Part shown: in pieces, positions 21,215-30,448 of the stretch
How positions within the stretch are numbered: position 1 is the stretch's first letter
Layout: each line of letters starts with the position of its first letter
Assembly: GCA_930986425.1 (NCBI GenBank)
Contig: CAKNJR010000002.1
Location: 1-64,000, forward strand
Reading direction: 5' to 3'
DNA: 64,000 nt
DNA from: an uncultured Clostridium sp.
GTDB lineage: Bacteria; Bacillota; Clostridia; TANB77; CAG-508
Made by a program: the position numbers and the translations under genes
Notes under the pieces: generated by a model
Database searches by the model: none
Told to the model about the DNA's origin: nothing
Seen by the model: the letters and a program-made list of their open reading frames with translations, nothing else

Positions 21215-21369
21215 GTTACTGGTTAATGGTATTTTAAATACATTTGTCTTGTATGGGTATAGTTATAAAAAACTCGAACGAAGCAGGTAGCTCCGTTGGG
21301 ACGGAGTGAGATTTTTTATAACTATACCCTATGCAGACTTTAAATGCATACAAACCATTAAACAGTAAC
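21215..21369. repeat. 155-bp nested palindromic element
   Basis: Three nested arms pair with one another: outer 21215-21229 with 21355-21369 (14 of 15), inner 21255-21275 with 21308-21329 (nearly perfect), and an apical GC-rich CTCCGT/ACGGAG hairpin at 21291-21306 with a TGGG loop. It lies between spoIIE and the WG-repeat gene. The shape suits a MITE or REP-like element or a structured RNA; no coding sequence is present. The central part is notably GC-richer than its surroundings. Confidence 0.75.
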
Positions 21370-21390
21370 TATTTTTTGTTATTATGGGTA

Positions 21391-21419
21391 TTGAAAAAAT
21401 GCGCTAAAACTGATATATT
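21391..21419 (+). promoter_or_regulatory. Promoter for the WG-repeat gene
   Basis: TTGAAA (21391-21396) and TATATT (21414-21419) are 17 bases apart, 57 bases before the ATG at 21476, and follow directly on the palindromic element. Confidence 0.55.
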
Positions 21420-21475
21420 ATATATGTACAAAAATAGAAGATAGATTTAATAGGATAGAAAGGAATGGATTATAC

Positions 21476-23002
21476 ATGGCTAGTAGAGGTAGAAGGTATG
21501 ACGGAGAACCCAAATTAAATGTAAAGAAAGTATTGGCAGTTTTAATTGTACTTATTGTTATAATTATGTGTATTGTACTTATTGTAAAATTTGCAACAGA
21601 TGACGGAAACTCAGAAACAAAAATAGTTGCTAATTCATATTTAAGTGCATACTCAGGAGGAAAATGGGGAGTAATTAATTCAAAAGGAGAAACAATAATA
21701 GATACAACATATGATGATATGATTATTATACCTGATTATACAAAGGCCATATTCATATATCAATCAGATGTAAACCTTGCAGAAAATACATATAATTCTT
21801 ATGCAATTAATGAAAAGGGAGAAAGACTATTTACATCATATGATAGAGTAGAAGCATTACAAAATGTTGATTCAAATAATTACATTACATATGATACAAA
21901 TGCTTTAAAAGTATCAAAAGATGGCAAATATGGATTAATAAATTTTAATGGAACAGAAATACTTGGTTGTACTTATGACTCAATTACTCCATTAAAAGGA
22001 GTTAGAAATAGTTTTGTTACAGTATCAAATGGACTTTATGGATTAGTAGATAATAGCGGAAATGTTATAATTGATAATTTGTATACAGAAATAACAATCT
22101 TAACTGATAGATATGAAGATGGATATATTGTTAGAGATGAAAATGGAAATTATGGACTAATTAATTACAATAAAAGACAAGTCCTAGAGTGTAAATATTC
22201 TGAAATAGAAAATGTTTGTGGAAATGACTTATATGTTGTAAGAGAAAATGGAAACTTAGAAGTTGTAAATTCTAGTGGTGAGGTCCTAATTTCAAGTGGA
22301 ATAGATGAAGTAACAAGTATAGATAATTCAAATATTACTTTTGTAAGAAGCGGAAAATATGGAGTAATGTCATCAGATGGAACAGTTTTAATAGAACCTA
22401 CTTATGATGAATTAACATATGCTTTTGATGGAAACTATATTGCAAAAAATGGAGAAAATTATGGTATAATTAATACTTCAAACGAAACGAGACTTGATTT
22501 TACATACAAGTATATTTCTTATATGAGAGATGAAAATTTTATAGAAGCTGATAGAACTGATGGACAAACAGATTTATTAGATACTACTTTCACTGTTAAA
22601 GTTACAGGAATTGTATCAGAGATTAACACAGATAAGGGCTATGTAAAAGTTAGAGTAGATAATGAGTATAAATATTATAACTTTAGATTAGAAGAAAGAA
22701 CTTCACAAGAAATATTTACAACAAATACATTATTCTTATCAAGACAAAATGGTAAATATGGCTATGTAGATAAAAATGGTGTAGTAATTGTAGATTATAT
22801 ATATGATGACGCAACAGAGCAAAACGATTATGGCTATGTAGCAGTTAAACAAAATGGAGTATGGGGAGCCTTAGATTCAAATGGTAATGCTGTAGTTACT
22901 CCATCATATGAATTAGCTCAAAATACAGTAATTAGTTTTATCGGAAAATGGCATTTGGCTCCTGATGTAAATGCAAATTATTATACTGATGAAAACGAGT
23001 AG
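21476..23002 (+). CDS. Membrane-anchored WG-repeat protein
   Basis: A 508-residue protein with a short basic N-terminus, one membrane helix (about residues 19-43) and about nine WG/YG repeats of roughly 45-50 residues, each built on (K)YG(L/V)I..NG and a following TYD turn (for example KWGVINSKGE, KYGLINFNG, KYGYVDKNG, VWGALDSNG). WG repeats form beta-propeller-like or solenoid folds, are thought to bind ligands or proteins, and are abundant in gut Firmicutes. The repeats would face outwards if the N-terminal anchor is in its usual orientation. AAAGGA precedes the start. Its cellular role is unknown. Confidence 0.85.
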   Translation: MASRGRRYDGEPKLNVKKVLAVLIVLIVIIMCIVLIVKFATDDGNSETKIVANSYLSAYSGGKWGVINSKGETIIDTTYDDMIIIPDYTKAIFIYQSDVNLAENTYNSYAINEKGERLFTSYDRVEALQNVDSNNYITYDTNALKVSKDGKYGLINFNGTEILGCTYDSITPLKGVRNSFVTVSNGLYGLVDNSGNVIIDNLYTEITILTDRYEDGYIVRDENGNYGLINYNKRQVLECKYSEIENVCGNDLYVVRENGNLEVVNSSGEVLISSGIDEVTSIDNSNITFVRSGKYGVMSSDGTVLIEPTYDELTYAFDGNYIAKNGENYGIINTSNETRLDFTYKYISYMRDENFIEADRTDGQTDLLDTTFTVKVTGIVSEINTDKGYVKVRVDNEYKYYNFRLEERTSQEIFTTNTLFLSRQNGKYGYVDKNGVVIVDYIYDDATEQNDYGYVAVKQNGVWGALDSNGNAVVTPSYELAQNTVISFIGKWHLAPDVNANYYTDENE

Positions 23003-23026
23003 AAATTTATTATACAGTTTGCTATT

Positions 23027-23060
23027 TTAATTATACTTGTACTGGAACGGGTATAATTAA
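23027..23060 (+). terminator. Possible hairpin after the WG-repeat gene
   Basis: A 10-bp perfect inverted repeat (23027-23036 with 23051-23060) around a 14-base loop. It lacks a clean T tract, so it may stabilise RNA rather than terminate it. Confidence 0.35.
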
Positions 23061-23111
23061 GCATTAAACAAATGTCAACAAAAAATAAATAAAAAGGAAG
23101 AAGTGAAACAA

Positions 23112-23897
23112 ATGATGGAAGAAAATAAAAGTTTCAAAATTACCCCTTTAATTAGTAATGAAAAAGAAGTATACAAATTTTATGAGTTTGTACTTGGGGA
23201 AGGCTATGAAGTTAAAATATTTGACAAAAAGAAAGATGCACATATGTATAAATACTTTTTGCCAGCTATTAGAGATTACATGTTTTGGACTTTTAATTTA
23301 AAAGATGATAAAAAATTCAAAGAAATGAGCAAAGAATTACAAGCTGCTGTATGTAATAATTATTCTTGTACATTTTTCGAAAATAAAGATATGCTAATTG
23401 CAATATTTCATACAGGGATAGCTTTTGTAATAGGCAGTGACTCTAAAAAAATAGACAGCATAAAGAAATATAGTGGGTTAGAAGATATAACTAAAATAAA
23501 TATTGACGAAAGCAAAACCTATAAGATAGATTGTGAAGATATAGCTGATTTGTACAATTATATAATAACTTTGTATAAATATGTAATGCTTAGTAAATTA
23601 GACAAAGCAATGGAAGATAAAGATTATTTTGATAAAAATAGAAATGCTTTTGTGGAGTTTAATCAAGAAATATATACAAAGAAGGTTACTGATAATATTT
23701 CAGGAAACAAACTGGCCAATGAATGGGAGAAAAAACTACAATTAGATAAACTCTATATTTCTGTTGAAAATAAATTTGATTTATTATATAGAAATATAAA
23801 ATTAGATAGCCATAATACTATGTTTAGAATAATTATTATTTTGTTAGTAGTATTAATAATAATAGGAACAATTAATTTGGGCAATTACCTTGCTTAA
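23112..23897 (+). CDS. Tail-anchored protein of unknown function
   Basis: A 261-residue protein that is soluble except for one C-terminal membrane helix (about residues 238-257) and a six-residue tail. The region before the helix has a long helical stretch with VENKFDLLYRNI, and the overall plan (soluble N-part, long helix, single C-terminal helix) recalls the RMD1/YagE (DUF155) family, but I cannot confirm this. I chose ATG 23112 because AGGAAG lies about eleven bases before it; the GTG at 23103 is too close to the ribosome site. It sits between the WG-repeat and acpS genes. Confidence 0.7.
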   Translation: MMEENKSFKITPLISNEKEVYKFYEFVLGEGYEVKIFDKKKDAHMYKYFLPAIRDYMFWTFNLKDDKKFKEMSKELQAAVCNNYSCTFFENKDMLIAIFHTGIAFVIGSDSKKIDSIKKYSGLEDITKINIDESKTYKIDCEDIADLYNYIITLYKYVMLSKLDKAMEDKDYFDKNRNAFVEFNQEIYTKKVTDNISGNKLANEWEKKLQLDKLYISVENKFDLLYRNIKLDSHNTMFRIIIILLVVLIIIGTINLGNYLA

Positions 23898-23912
23898 ATA
23901 GGCTATAAAAGA

Positions 23913-23945
23913 AATGCACACGGTTTATATGTGTGCATTATTTTA
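23913..23945 (+). terminator. Hairpin terminator before acpS
   Basis: A 9-bp perfect stem (23913-23921 with 23931-23939) with a 9-base loop, followed by ATTTTAAAA. It ends the upstream gene. Confidence 0.55.
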
Positions 23946-24004
23946 AAAAGTATTTTTCTATAAATATGTGTGAATAAGAGTAAAGAGTGAAAGGAATAAT
24001 TAAA

Positions 24005-24373
24005 ATGACAATAAAAACAGGGACAGATATTATTGAAGTTAATAGAATAAAAGAATGTATAGAAAATACAGGAGATAAATTTTTAGAGAGAGTATTCACA
24101 AAAAATGAAATAGAATATTGTGAATCAAAAAAAGCTACTAAATATGAACATTATGCAGCTAGATTTGCCGGTAAAGAAGCCATCTTTAAGGCAATATCAC
24201 CTTGGCTAGAAGATAAATTCTCAATTTCATGGACAGATGCCGAAATATTAAATGATAGCCAGGGGAGACCATTTGTAACAATCAAAACAGATAAAATAAA
24301 AAATGTAAATATAGATATTAGTTTGTCACATATAAAAGATTATGCTATTGCAAGTGTTGTGGTTGTGTATTAA
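24005..24373 (+). CDS. acpS: Holo-[acyl-carrier-protein] synthase
   Basis: A 122-residue phosphopantetheinyl transferase of the short AcpS class. It moves 4'-phosphopantetheine from CoA to a serine of acyl carrier protein, which activates fatty-acid synthesis. The signatures are GTDIIEVNRI at the N-terminus (metal-binding Asp), FAGKEAIFKA in the middle (Glu/Lys) and ISLSHIKDYAIASV at the end. ATG 24005 matches the family's start; the GTG at 23987 would add six odd residues. tatD follows after 11 bases, so they are probably co-transcribed. Confidence 0.95.
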   Translation: MTIKTGTDIIEVNRIKECIENTGDKFLERVFTKNEIEYCESKKATKYEHYAARFAGKEAIFKAISPWLEDKFSISWTDAEILNDSQGRPFVTIKTDKIKNVNIDISLSHIKDYAIASVVVVY

Positions 24374-24384
24374 GAGGAGATATT

Positions 24385-25248
24385 ATGAAATTTTTTGATT
24401 CGCATGCACATTATGATGATAATAGATTTGATGATGGAAGAGAAGAAACAATAAAAGAAATATATAATTCAGGCGTAACAAAAATAATAAGTGCAGGTTA
24501 TAGCCTTGAAGGAAGTAAAAGAAGCTTAGAATTATCTAGTAAATTTGATTTTATATATTCTACAATAGGAATTTCACCAAATGATTTAATTCCTTATAAG
24601 TATAAAGAAGAGAATAATCAAATTGAAGATGATGAATTAGAGTCTAGTGATAAAAAATATAATTGGCAGGAAGCAATTGAAGAGGCAGATAAATTAATTA
24701 GCCAAAATTTGAGCTCAAAAAAGGTTTTGGCGGTAGGAGAGATTGGATTAGACTATCATTATGATACTGATAAAAAAATCCAAAATGAGGCATTCTCGAA
24801 GCAAATAGACATAGCTAATAAATATGATTTGCCAATAGTGATTCATACTAGAGATGCGGTAATGGATACTTTAACAATGCTAAAAGAAAAACCAGTTAAT
24901 AAAAAAGGCGTTTTCCATTGTTGCCCATTAAATAGAGAGCTTGTAAAAGAAGCTTTAAAATTAGGATTTTATATATCAATGGCTGGGCCTGTGACATTTA
25001 AAAACTCAAAAAATGCAAATGAAATAATTGAAATGGTGCCATTGGATAAAATATTAATAGAAACAGACTCACCATATTTGGCACCAGAGCCAGTAAGAGG
25101 TACAAGAAACGACTCTAGAAATTTAAAATATATAGCACAAAAAATAGCAAGCGTAAAAGGATTAACAGTCGAAGAAATTGCAAAAGCAACATATGATAAT
25201 ACAATGAAATGTTTTAACATTAGCGAAAAAAGAACCACTTTAGCTTAA
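24385..25248 (+). CDS. tatD: TatD family metal-dependent hydrolase
   Basis: A 287-residue TIM-barrel nuclease of the amidohydrolase superfamily. All metal-ligand motifs are present: FDSHAHYDD (N-terminus), GEIGLDYHYD, IHTRDA, HCCP and ETDSPYLAP. TatD enzymes are 3'-5' DNases linked to DNA repair and turnover. A slightly long acidic insertion (about residues 75-95, ENNQIEDDELESSDKK) separates two barrel strands. The stop overlaps a perfect hairpin terminator. Confidence 0.93.
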   Translation: MKFFDSHAHYDDNRFDDGREETIKEIYNSGVTKIISAGYSLEGSKRSLELSSKFDFIYSTIGISPNDLIPYKYKEENNQIEDDELESSDKKYNWQEAIEEADKLISQNLSSKKVLAVGEIGLDYHYDTDKKIQNEAFSKQIDIANKYDLPIVIHTRDAVMDTLTMLKEKPVNKKGVFHCCPLNRELVKEALKLGFYISMAGPVTFKNSKNANEIIEMVPLDKILIETDSPYLAPEPVRGTRNDSRNLKYIAQKIASVKGLTVEEIAKATYDNTMKCFNISEKRTTLA

Positions 25249-25266
25249 AAACTAAAGTGGTTTTAG
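25233..25266 (+). terminator. Terminator overlapping the tatD stop
   Basis: A perfect 11-bp stem (25233-25243 with 25252-25262) around an 8-base loop, then TTAG. It sits partly within the last codons of tatD. The palindrome can also serve the leftward lemA gene. Confidence 0.75.
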
Positions 25267-25380
25267 AATGTTGACAAAGTATATAAAAATATTTTGCCTC
25301 GTATATCTTAAAAGTCTACATTAAGATTTAACATGCTGAAATTTTGAATGCTAAAAGTATAACACGTTAAATTTGACGCG

Positions 25381-25929
25381 CTAAAATTTAACATTAACAG
25401 CCTTTTTAGCTTCTTCATTATCTACATTAAATAAAGTAGAAGCTTTAAAACCAAAGATACTTGCAATTAAATTAGAAGGGAATGTTTCTAATTTAGTGTT
25501 ATAAATAGTTACAGTGTCATTATAGAATTGACGAGAGTAAGATATTTTATCTTCAGTATCAGATAGTTCATTTTGTAAATTGTTAAATGATTGGTCTGCC
25601 TTTAAATTAGGATAATTTTCAGCTACTGCCATAATTGTTTTTAAAGTACTGCTTAATTCATTTTCTAGGTTAAGCTTATCTTCAACAGATTGAGCATTTG
25701 ACCATGCTGAACGTAAATCAGTAACTTTAGTAAGTGTTTCTTTTTCATGAGTCATATATCCTTTAACTGTTTCAACCAAGTTAGGTATTAAGTCAAATCT
25801 TCTTTGTAGTTGAACATCAATTTGGCTCCAAGCATTTTGAACACGTTGTCTTAGAGTCACTAAATTGTTGTATATTACTATGATTACAATTGCGATGACT
25901 ACAACTATTGCTAATATAATCCAGCCCAT
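25381..25929 (-). CDS. lemA: LemA family membrane protein
   Basis: A 182-residue protein with one N-terminal membrane helix (residues 2-24), followed by the LemA helical bundle: VQNAWSQIDVQLQRR, DLIPNLVETVKGY, FNNLQNELSDTEDKI and the ending FNVDNEEAKK. LemA proteins are widespread but have no settled function. The start on the minus strand has AAGGAGG six bases upstream. The gene stands alone between convergent tatD and a divergent wall-enzyme gene. Confidence 0.93.
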   Translation of the reverse strand: MGWIILAIVVVIAIVIIVIYNNLVTLRQRVQNAWSQIDVQLQRRFDLIPNLVETVKGYMTHEKETLTKVTDLRSAWSNAQSVEDKLNLENELSSTLKTIMAVAENYPNLKADQSFNNLQNELSDTEDKISYSRQFYNDTVTIYNTKLETFPSNLIASIFGFKASTLFNVDNEEAKKAVNVKF

Positions 25930-26126
25930 AATAACCTCCTTATTATTTTTTATATATTATATAATATACCACATAAAATATGATTTAACAATAAAAAATA
26001 GAAAAGTTAGAAAAATATTTAACAAAAAAATTGTAATGCTTGTATTATAAAGTATAGGCGGAAAATATTATGTTGCCTGTGCACCAACTGCTACGGATAG
26101 CGTAAATACAAGAAATGCTACTAAAT

Positions 26127-26155
26127 TTGACATATTAGAGAAAAAGTGTTATAAT
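26127..26155 (+). promoter_or_regulatory. Consensus promoter for the G5 wall-enzyme gene
   Basis: A perfect TTGACA (26127-26132), a 17-base spacer and TATAAT (26150-26155), which is full sigma-A consensus, 28 bases before the ATG. The short leader rules out a riboswitch downstream of the start point. Confidence 0.85.
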
Positions 26156-26183
26156 TAGAATTGTGTTACTTAAAGGAGGTTTT

Positions 26184-27128
26184 ATGAGAAAACGAATAAG
26201 TAAACAAAGCAAGCAGGAGAAAGCAACTATATCGCTCAAAAAGATATTTGTTATGGCTTTAATATTTTTAATATTAGCTGGAACAATGAGTGTTATGGCT
26301 ACAAATCAAAAGCTTACATCTGTTAAGATATTACTTTCAAGTGGTTATGAAATGAATGTAATGACTACAAACACAAAAGTATCAGACATTTTAGCAGAAA
26401 ATCACATAATTGTTTTAGAAGGTGAAAATGTTACACCAGGTATTGATGAAGAATTATCAGACAATAAAACAATTACAATAACAAAGGGTGCAAGCGAGTC
26501 AAAAAGTGATGAAGACTATATGTCTGCTGAAGAAATTTTGGCAAGCTATACTCAAATAGTTGAAAAAATAGTAACTGAAGAAGTTGAAATTCCATATGAA
26601 ACTGTTACAAAAGATGTTTCAAACGGAAGCTCATCTACTCAAAATAGAGTAGTACAAAAAGGTGAAAATGGTTTAAAAGTAGTAACATATAAAATAAAGT
26701 ACCAAAACGGTGCTGAAATTGAAAAAACTGAAATATCTTCAGAAATTGTTAAAGAACCAGTTGAAAAAATCGTTGAGGTTAGAACAAAACAAGTTACATC
26801 AAGAGGTGGAGTTGCCACAGGTTCAGTAGCCGAATATCAAGCATATGCAGAAAAAAGATGTTTTGATTACGGTTGGAGTGATGGAGATTTCCAAGCACTA
26901 GTAAAATTATGGAATAAAGAAAGTAGATGGAATCCATATGCAAGTAACTCAAGCTCAGGTGCTTATGGTATACCTCAAGCATTACCAGCAAGTAAAATGG
27001 CTACTTATGGAACAGACTATTTAACAAACTATAAAACACAGATTGAATGGGGATTAAGCTATATTAAATCAAGATATGGCACTCCAACAGCAGCATGGAA
27101 CCATTCATGTAACAAGGGATGGTATTAA
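26184..27128 (+). CDS. Exported G5-domain, lysozyme-like wall hydrolase
   Basis: A 314-residue exported protein. It has a basic N-terminus and membrane helix (about 20-42), a DUF348/ubiquitin-like segment (SVKILLSSGYEMNVMTTN, about 48-95), a G5-type domain rich in EKIV/EVEIPYET patterns (about 120-215) and a C-terminal transglycosylase-like domain with WNKESRWNPYA and SGAYGIPQALP, ending WNHSCNKGWY. The final domain matches the Apf/Rpf-like family that cleaves peptidoglycan glycan strands, and ESRWN supplies the likely catalytic Glu. AAAGGAGG lies just before ATG 26184, which I prefer to the GTG at 26163. Confidence 0.88.
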   Translation: MRKRISKQSKQEKATISLKKIFVMALIFLILAGTMSVMATNQKLTSVKILLSSGYEMNVMTTNTKVSDILAENHIIVLEGENVTPGIDEELSDNKTITITKGASESKSDEDYMSAEEILASYTQIVEKIVTEEVEIPYETVTKDVSNGSSSTQNRVVQKGENGLKVVTYKIKYQNGAEIEKTEISSEIVKEPVEKIVEVRTKQVTSRGGVATGSVAEYQAYAEKRCFDYGWSDGDFQALVKLWNKESRWNPYASNSSSGAYGIPQALPASKMATYGTDYLTNYKTQIEWGLSYIKSRYGTPTAAWNHSCNKGWY

Positions 27129-27133
27129 AATAT

Positions 27134-27177
27134 ATCCAATAGCATAAGTAATAAACTTGGCTATTGGATTTTTTTAT
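27134..27177 (+). terminator. Terminator after the G5 wall enzyme
   Basis: A perfect 10-bp stem (27134-27143 with 27160-27169) followed by a long T tract, six bases after the stop codon. Confidence 0.9.
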
Positions 27178-27190
27178 TCTATTTTGGCTG

Positions 27191-27219
27191 TTTACAAGGA
27201 TTTGTAAAGATGTTATAAT
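27191..27219 (+). promoter_or_regulatory. Promoter for the exonuclease III gene
   Basis: TTTACA (27191-27196) and TATAAT (27214-27219) are 17 bases apart, directly after the previous terminator and about 97 bases before the exonuclease start. Confidence 0.65.
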
Positions 27220-27315
27220 AATAAAATTAGATAGATAAAATTTGAGAAAAGATAAAAAACTAATGTAAATTATAAAAAATTAATGCAAATAATTTTAGAA
27301 AAAGGATGGAATAAG

Positions 27316-28086
27316 ATGCTAAAACTAATTTCGTGGAATGTAAATGGCCTAAGAGCAGTCATAAATAAAGGATTTAAAGATTTTTATAATGATATTGATG
27401 CAGATATTATTTGTTTACAAGAAACAAAAATGCAACAAGAACAGGTAAGTATTGATATTAATGAAATGTTTAAAGATAGAAACGTATATTGGAATAGTGC
27501 AGAGAAAAAAGGATATTCGGGTACAGTCGTTATTTCAAAGCTAAAGCCAATAAATGTTACATATGGAATAAATAAAGAAGAACACGATAAAGAAGGAAGA
27601 GTTATAACTCTAGAATTTGAAAAATTTTATTTAGTAAATTGCTATACTCCAAACTCTAAGAGAGAGCTTGAAAGATTAGAATATAGAATGGTTTGGGAAG
27701 ATGAAATACGTAATTATTTAAAAGAACTAGACAAAAAGAAACCAGTTATATATTGTGGAGATTTAAACGTAGCACATAATGAAATAGACTTAAAGAATCC
27801 ATCTTCAAATCATAGAAATGCAGGATTTACGGATGAAGAACGTTCAAAAATGACAGAACTATTGAATTCAGGATTTATTGATACATTCAGATATAAATAT
27901 CCGGAAAAAACAGGTGCTTATTCTTGGTGGTCATATATGTTCCATGCAAGAGAAAACAATGCTGGGTGGCGTATAGACTATTTTATAGTTTCTGATTCAA
28001 TAAAAACTCAAATCGAAGATGCTAAAATTTTAGCAGATGTAATGGGAAGTGACCATTGTCCAGTAGAGCTGGATATAGATATGTAA
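27316..28086 (+). CDS. xth: Exodeoxyribonuclease III / AP endonuclease
   Basis: A 256-residue enzyme of the ExoIII (EEP) fold that cuts DNA at abasic sites in base-excision repair. Motifs in order: [15 protein letters not shown] (metal Glu), [42 protein letters not shown] and the catalytic [11 protein letters not shown] 27316 follows AAAGGATGG and gives the family's normal start; the ATG at 27283 would add eleven unrelated residues. An AI-2E family permease gene follows on the same strand. Confidence 0.96.
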   Translation: MLKLISWNVNGLRAVINKGFKDFYNDIDADIICLQETKMQQEQVSIDINEMFKDRNVYWNSAEKKGYSGTVVISKLKPINVTYGINKEEHDKEGRVITLEFEKFYLVNCYTPNSKRELERLEYRMVWEDEIRNYLKELDKKKPVIYCGDLNVAHNEIDLKNPSSNHRNAGFTDEERSKMTELLNSGFIDTFRYKYPEKTGAYSWWSYMFHARENNAGWRIDYFIVSDSIKTQIEDAKILADVMGSDHCPVELDIDM

Positions 28087-28178
28087 GAAATCACTAAAAT
28101 GTAAATAAGAAAAATAAATTAATCAAAATATGTTTATGAAGAAAAATACATATGTATAATAGGAAAGGATATATTTCG

Positions 28179-29330
28179 ATGAAAAAAGAAAAGGTTATGG
28201 GAACAAAAAGATGGTTTTACTGGGTTTCAATAGGTGTGGTATTGATAATAATTTATAAACTATTAGATAACTTCACCGGAATAGGAGAATGGATAGGAAA
28301 CTTTTTCTCAGTATTAGCACCATTTATTGAAGGTATTTTAATAGCATATATTTTATATACTCCATGTAAGAAAATCGAAGGATTTTTAAAAAAGAGAAAA
28401 AATAAATTCATAAAAAAGCATGCAAGAGGAACAAGTATAACTATTGTGTTTATATTGGTTATAGTTCTAATTGTATGGTTTATGACAGCAATTATACCTA
28501 CAATTGCTAGTAGTATATCTGATTTAATTAGTAATGTTCAAAGCTATTATAATGCAGTAATTTCAGAAAGCCCTGATTTAACTATAACGCCATTTATTCA
28601 AGATAATATATTAAAACCAGTTGTTGATTGGATACAAAATATTGATTTTGAAGCATGGTTTACTTTTGACAAAATAAAAGAGTATTTATCTTCAGCAATG
28701 GGATTAATAAAAGGAGTAGTAAACATATTTATAGCAATAATATGCTCAGTATATATTTTGGCGCAAAGAACTAGAATCGTAAACTTTATAAATAGGTTTA
28801 CTAAAGCTGTTTTAACTAAAAAAGGATATACTAGATTTAACAAATATTTTACAGAAGGAAATGCTATATTCTTTAGATATTTATCAAGCCAAATGTTAGA
28901 TGGAATAGTTGTGGCGCTTATTACAAGTATTGCAATGAGCTTAATGGGAGTAAGATATTCAGTTTTACTTGGAACATTAATAGGATTCTCAAACTTAATA
29001 CCATACTTTGGAGCAATATTTGGTGTAGCGATAGCAATTATAATAACAATACTTACTGGTGGATGGCAACAAGCATTAATTATGGGAATTGTTGTAATAG
29101 TTTTACAGCAATTGGATGCAAACTTAATTAACCCAAGAATAACAAGTTCTTCACTAAAAGTTAGTCCATTACTAATAATGTTTGCAGTAACAGTTGGTGG
29201 AGCTTACTTTGGAGTATTAGGAATGTTTTTAGCAGCTCCAGTATTTACTCTTATAAAAGTAATTGTAGATGACTTTGTAAATGAGAGAAATAGGGAGAAA
29301 GACTTGGCATCTACTCAAAATAATTCATAA
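28179..29330 (+). CDS. AI-2E family transporter
   Basis: A 383-residue integral membrane protein with about eight helices: two near the N-terminus, the family's central amphipathic segment (about 110-165) and a helix-rich C-terminal half with GFSNLIPYFGAIFG, a signature of the AI-2E/PerM permease family. Members transport autoinducer-2, Na+/H+ or unknown substrates, so the substrate here is open. ATG 28179 follows AGGAAAGGA by nine bases and is preferred to ATG 28152. The 3' end overlaps the convergent cwlD-like gene by 20 bases. Confidence 0.88.
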   Translation: MKKEKVMGTKRWFYWVSIGVVLIIIYKLLDNFTGIGEWIGNFFSVLAPFIEGILIAYILYTPCKKIEGFLKKRKNKFIKKHARGTSITIVFILVIVLIVWFMTAIIPTIASSISDLISNVQSYYNAVISESPDLTITPFIQDNILKPVVDWIQNIDFEAWFTFDKIKEYLSSAMGLIKGVVNIFIAIICSVYILAQRTRIVNFINRFTKAVLTKKGYTRFNKYFTEGNAIFFRYLSSQMLDGIVVALITSIAMSLMGVRYSVLLGTLIGFSNLIPYFGAIFGVAIAIIITILTGGWQQALIMGIVVIVLQQLDANLINPRITSSSLKVSPLLIMFAVTVGGAYFGVLGMFLAAPVFTLIKVIVDDFVNERNREKDLASTQNNS

Positions 29331-30105
29331 TTCCATTATAAATTCCCCAAGCAAGCATTTCTTGATATTCATCAGTTTGAAGTTTTGCTTCATCTTCAGG
29401 ATTAGATAGAAAACCACATTCAACTATTGTTATCGGGATTTCAACATTTTTCATAATGTAAACATTGCTTAAAGTATGAGGAATTCGACTATTATCACTA
29501 GCTATGGTTTCATTCAAATTATTTTGAATGGACGTAGCTAGTTTTTTTGAATTTTCATCTCCGTTTTTGTAAAAAGTTTGCCAACCAGAATATTGACTTT
29601 GAGAAATTTTGTTCAAATGAATAGATACAAAAACATCAGCAGATGAATTATTACCAATTTTAACTCTATTGTGAATATCCGAAACTTTTTTCTGAGCAAT
29701 TGTTTTGGCATCTATTTCATAAATAGAATTTTCATCTGACCTGGTCAAAATTACAGTAGAACCACTGCTTTCTAATAGCTTTTGAACTTTCAAAGTAATT
29801 TGCAAATTAATAGGGGCTTCTAGAAGTCCGTTACTGCTTTCAGCACCTTCATCAGGCGTACCATGACCAGCGTCTAATATAACAACTTTATTTGTAACAG
29901 GCACAGCCATTACAGGAATTATTTCTACTGGATGTCTAGTTCTTGATGAATAGAAAAAAACAGCTAATATGACACATAAACTGATTAAAGAAAATTGTTT
30001 TAATATTCTTTGAAATGAGAATTTAGAATTATTTTGAACAGAATTATTGCTATAAGAAATTTTTTCCTTATTTAATAAATTACTTTCTTTAAAAAAATTT
30101 GCCAT
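29311..30105 (-). CDS. cwlD: N-acetylmuramoyl-L-alanine amidase, CwlD-like
   Basis: A 264-residue exported amidase. After a membrane helix (about 37-56) comes an Amidase_3 domain with zinc ligands: LDAGHG (His), LEAPINLQI (Glu), VSIHLN (His) and a catalytic VECGFLSNPED. CwlD amidases remove the peptide from muramic acid, a step in making the muramic-delta-lactam of the spore cortex. Together with spoIIE it supports a spore-forming organism, although other Amidase_3 proteins act in general wall turnover. It is on the strand opposite its neighbours. Confidence 0.85.
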   Translation of the reverse strand: MANFFKESNLLNKEKISYSNNSVQNNSKFSFQRILKQFSLISLCVILAVFFYSSRTRHPVEIIPVMAVPVTNKVVILDAGHGTPDEGAESSNGLLEAPINLQITLKVQKLLESSGSTVILTRSDENSIYEIDAKTIAQKKVSDIHNRVKIGNNSSADVFVSIHLNKISQSQYSGWQTFYKNGDENSKKLATSIQNNLNETIASDNSRIPHTLSNVYIMKNVEIPITIVECGFLSNPEDEAKLQTDEYQEMLAWGIYNGIMNYFE

Positions 30106-30158
30106 AATAATACTAACCTTTCTAACTCACTTTTTAAAAATTATATGAAACAAGTTAT

Positions 30159-30325
30159 TTAAAAATGCAAGGTTTTTATTGAATAGGAGAAATTAAAGTT
30201 ACTTTTCATTACATCTTCGTCTAATTCATGAGACTTTTCTATAACTTCTTTTGTATATTCAGTAACAACATAAGTATCAAAGTTCGTGCAGGCAAAAAAT
30301 GTAAGAATTTGTCGAACGATTTTCC
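30159..30325 (-). pseudogene. Possible degraded coding fragment between cwlD and dprA
   Basis: In the 343-base gap 30106-30448 the minus strand holds an open run of about 55 codons that has protein-like composition (DTYVVTEYTKEVIEKSHE) but no start codon or ribosome site. It may be the leftover of a lost gene. The plus strand there has no gene. The case is weak, because AT-rich DNA gives such runs by chance. Confidence 0.25.
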
Positions 30326-30448
30326 TTTACAAAATATGGAAAGTAATATATAATATGGTTATTAATTTTTAATCTAAATTTTGCGTTTTTAAATTTAATT
30401 TAATTCTAATAAAAAATCCCCCAAAATAAAAAAAGAGAAGGTGGTAAT

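Noticed and set aside
25940..26126. Riboswitch before the G5 wall enzyme (a c-di-AMP type would be expected)
   Set aside because: The consensus promoter at 26127-26155 is downstream of this stretch, and I could not see the needed pairs.
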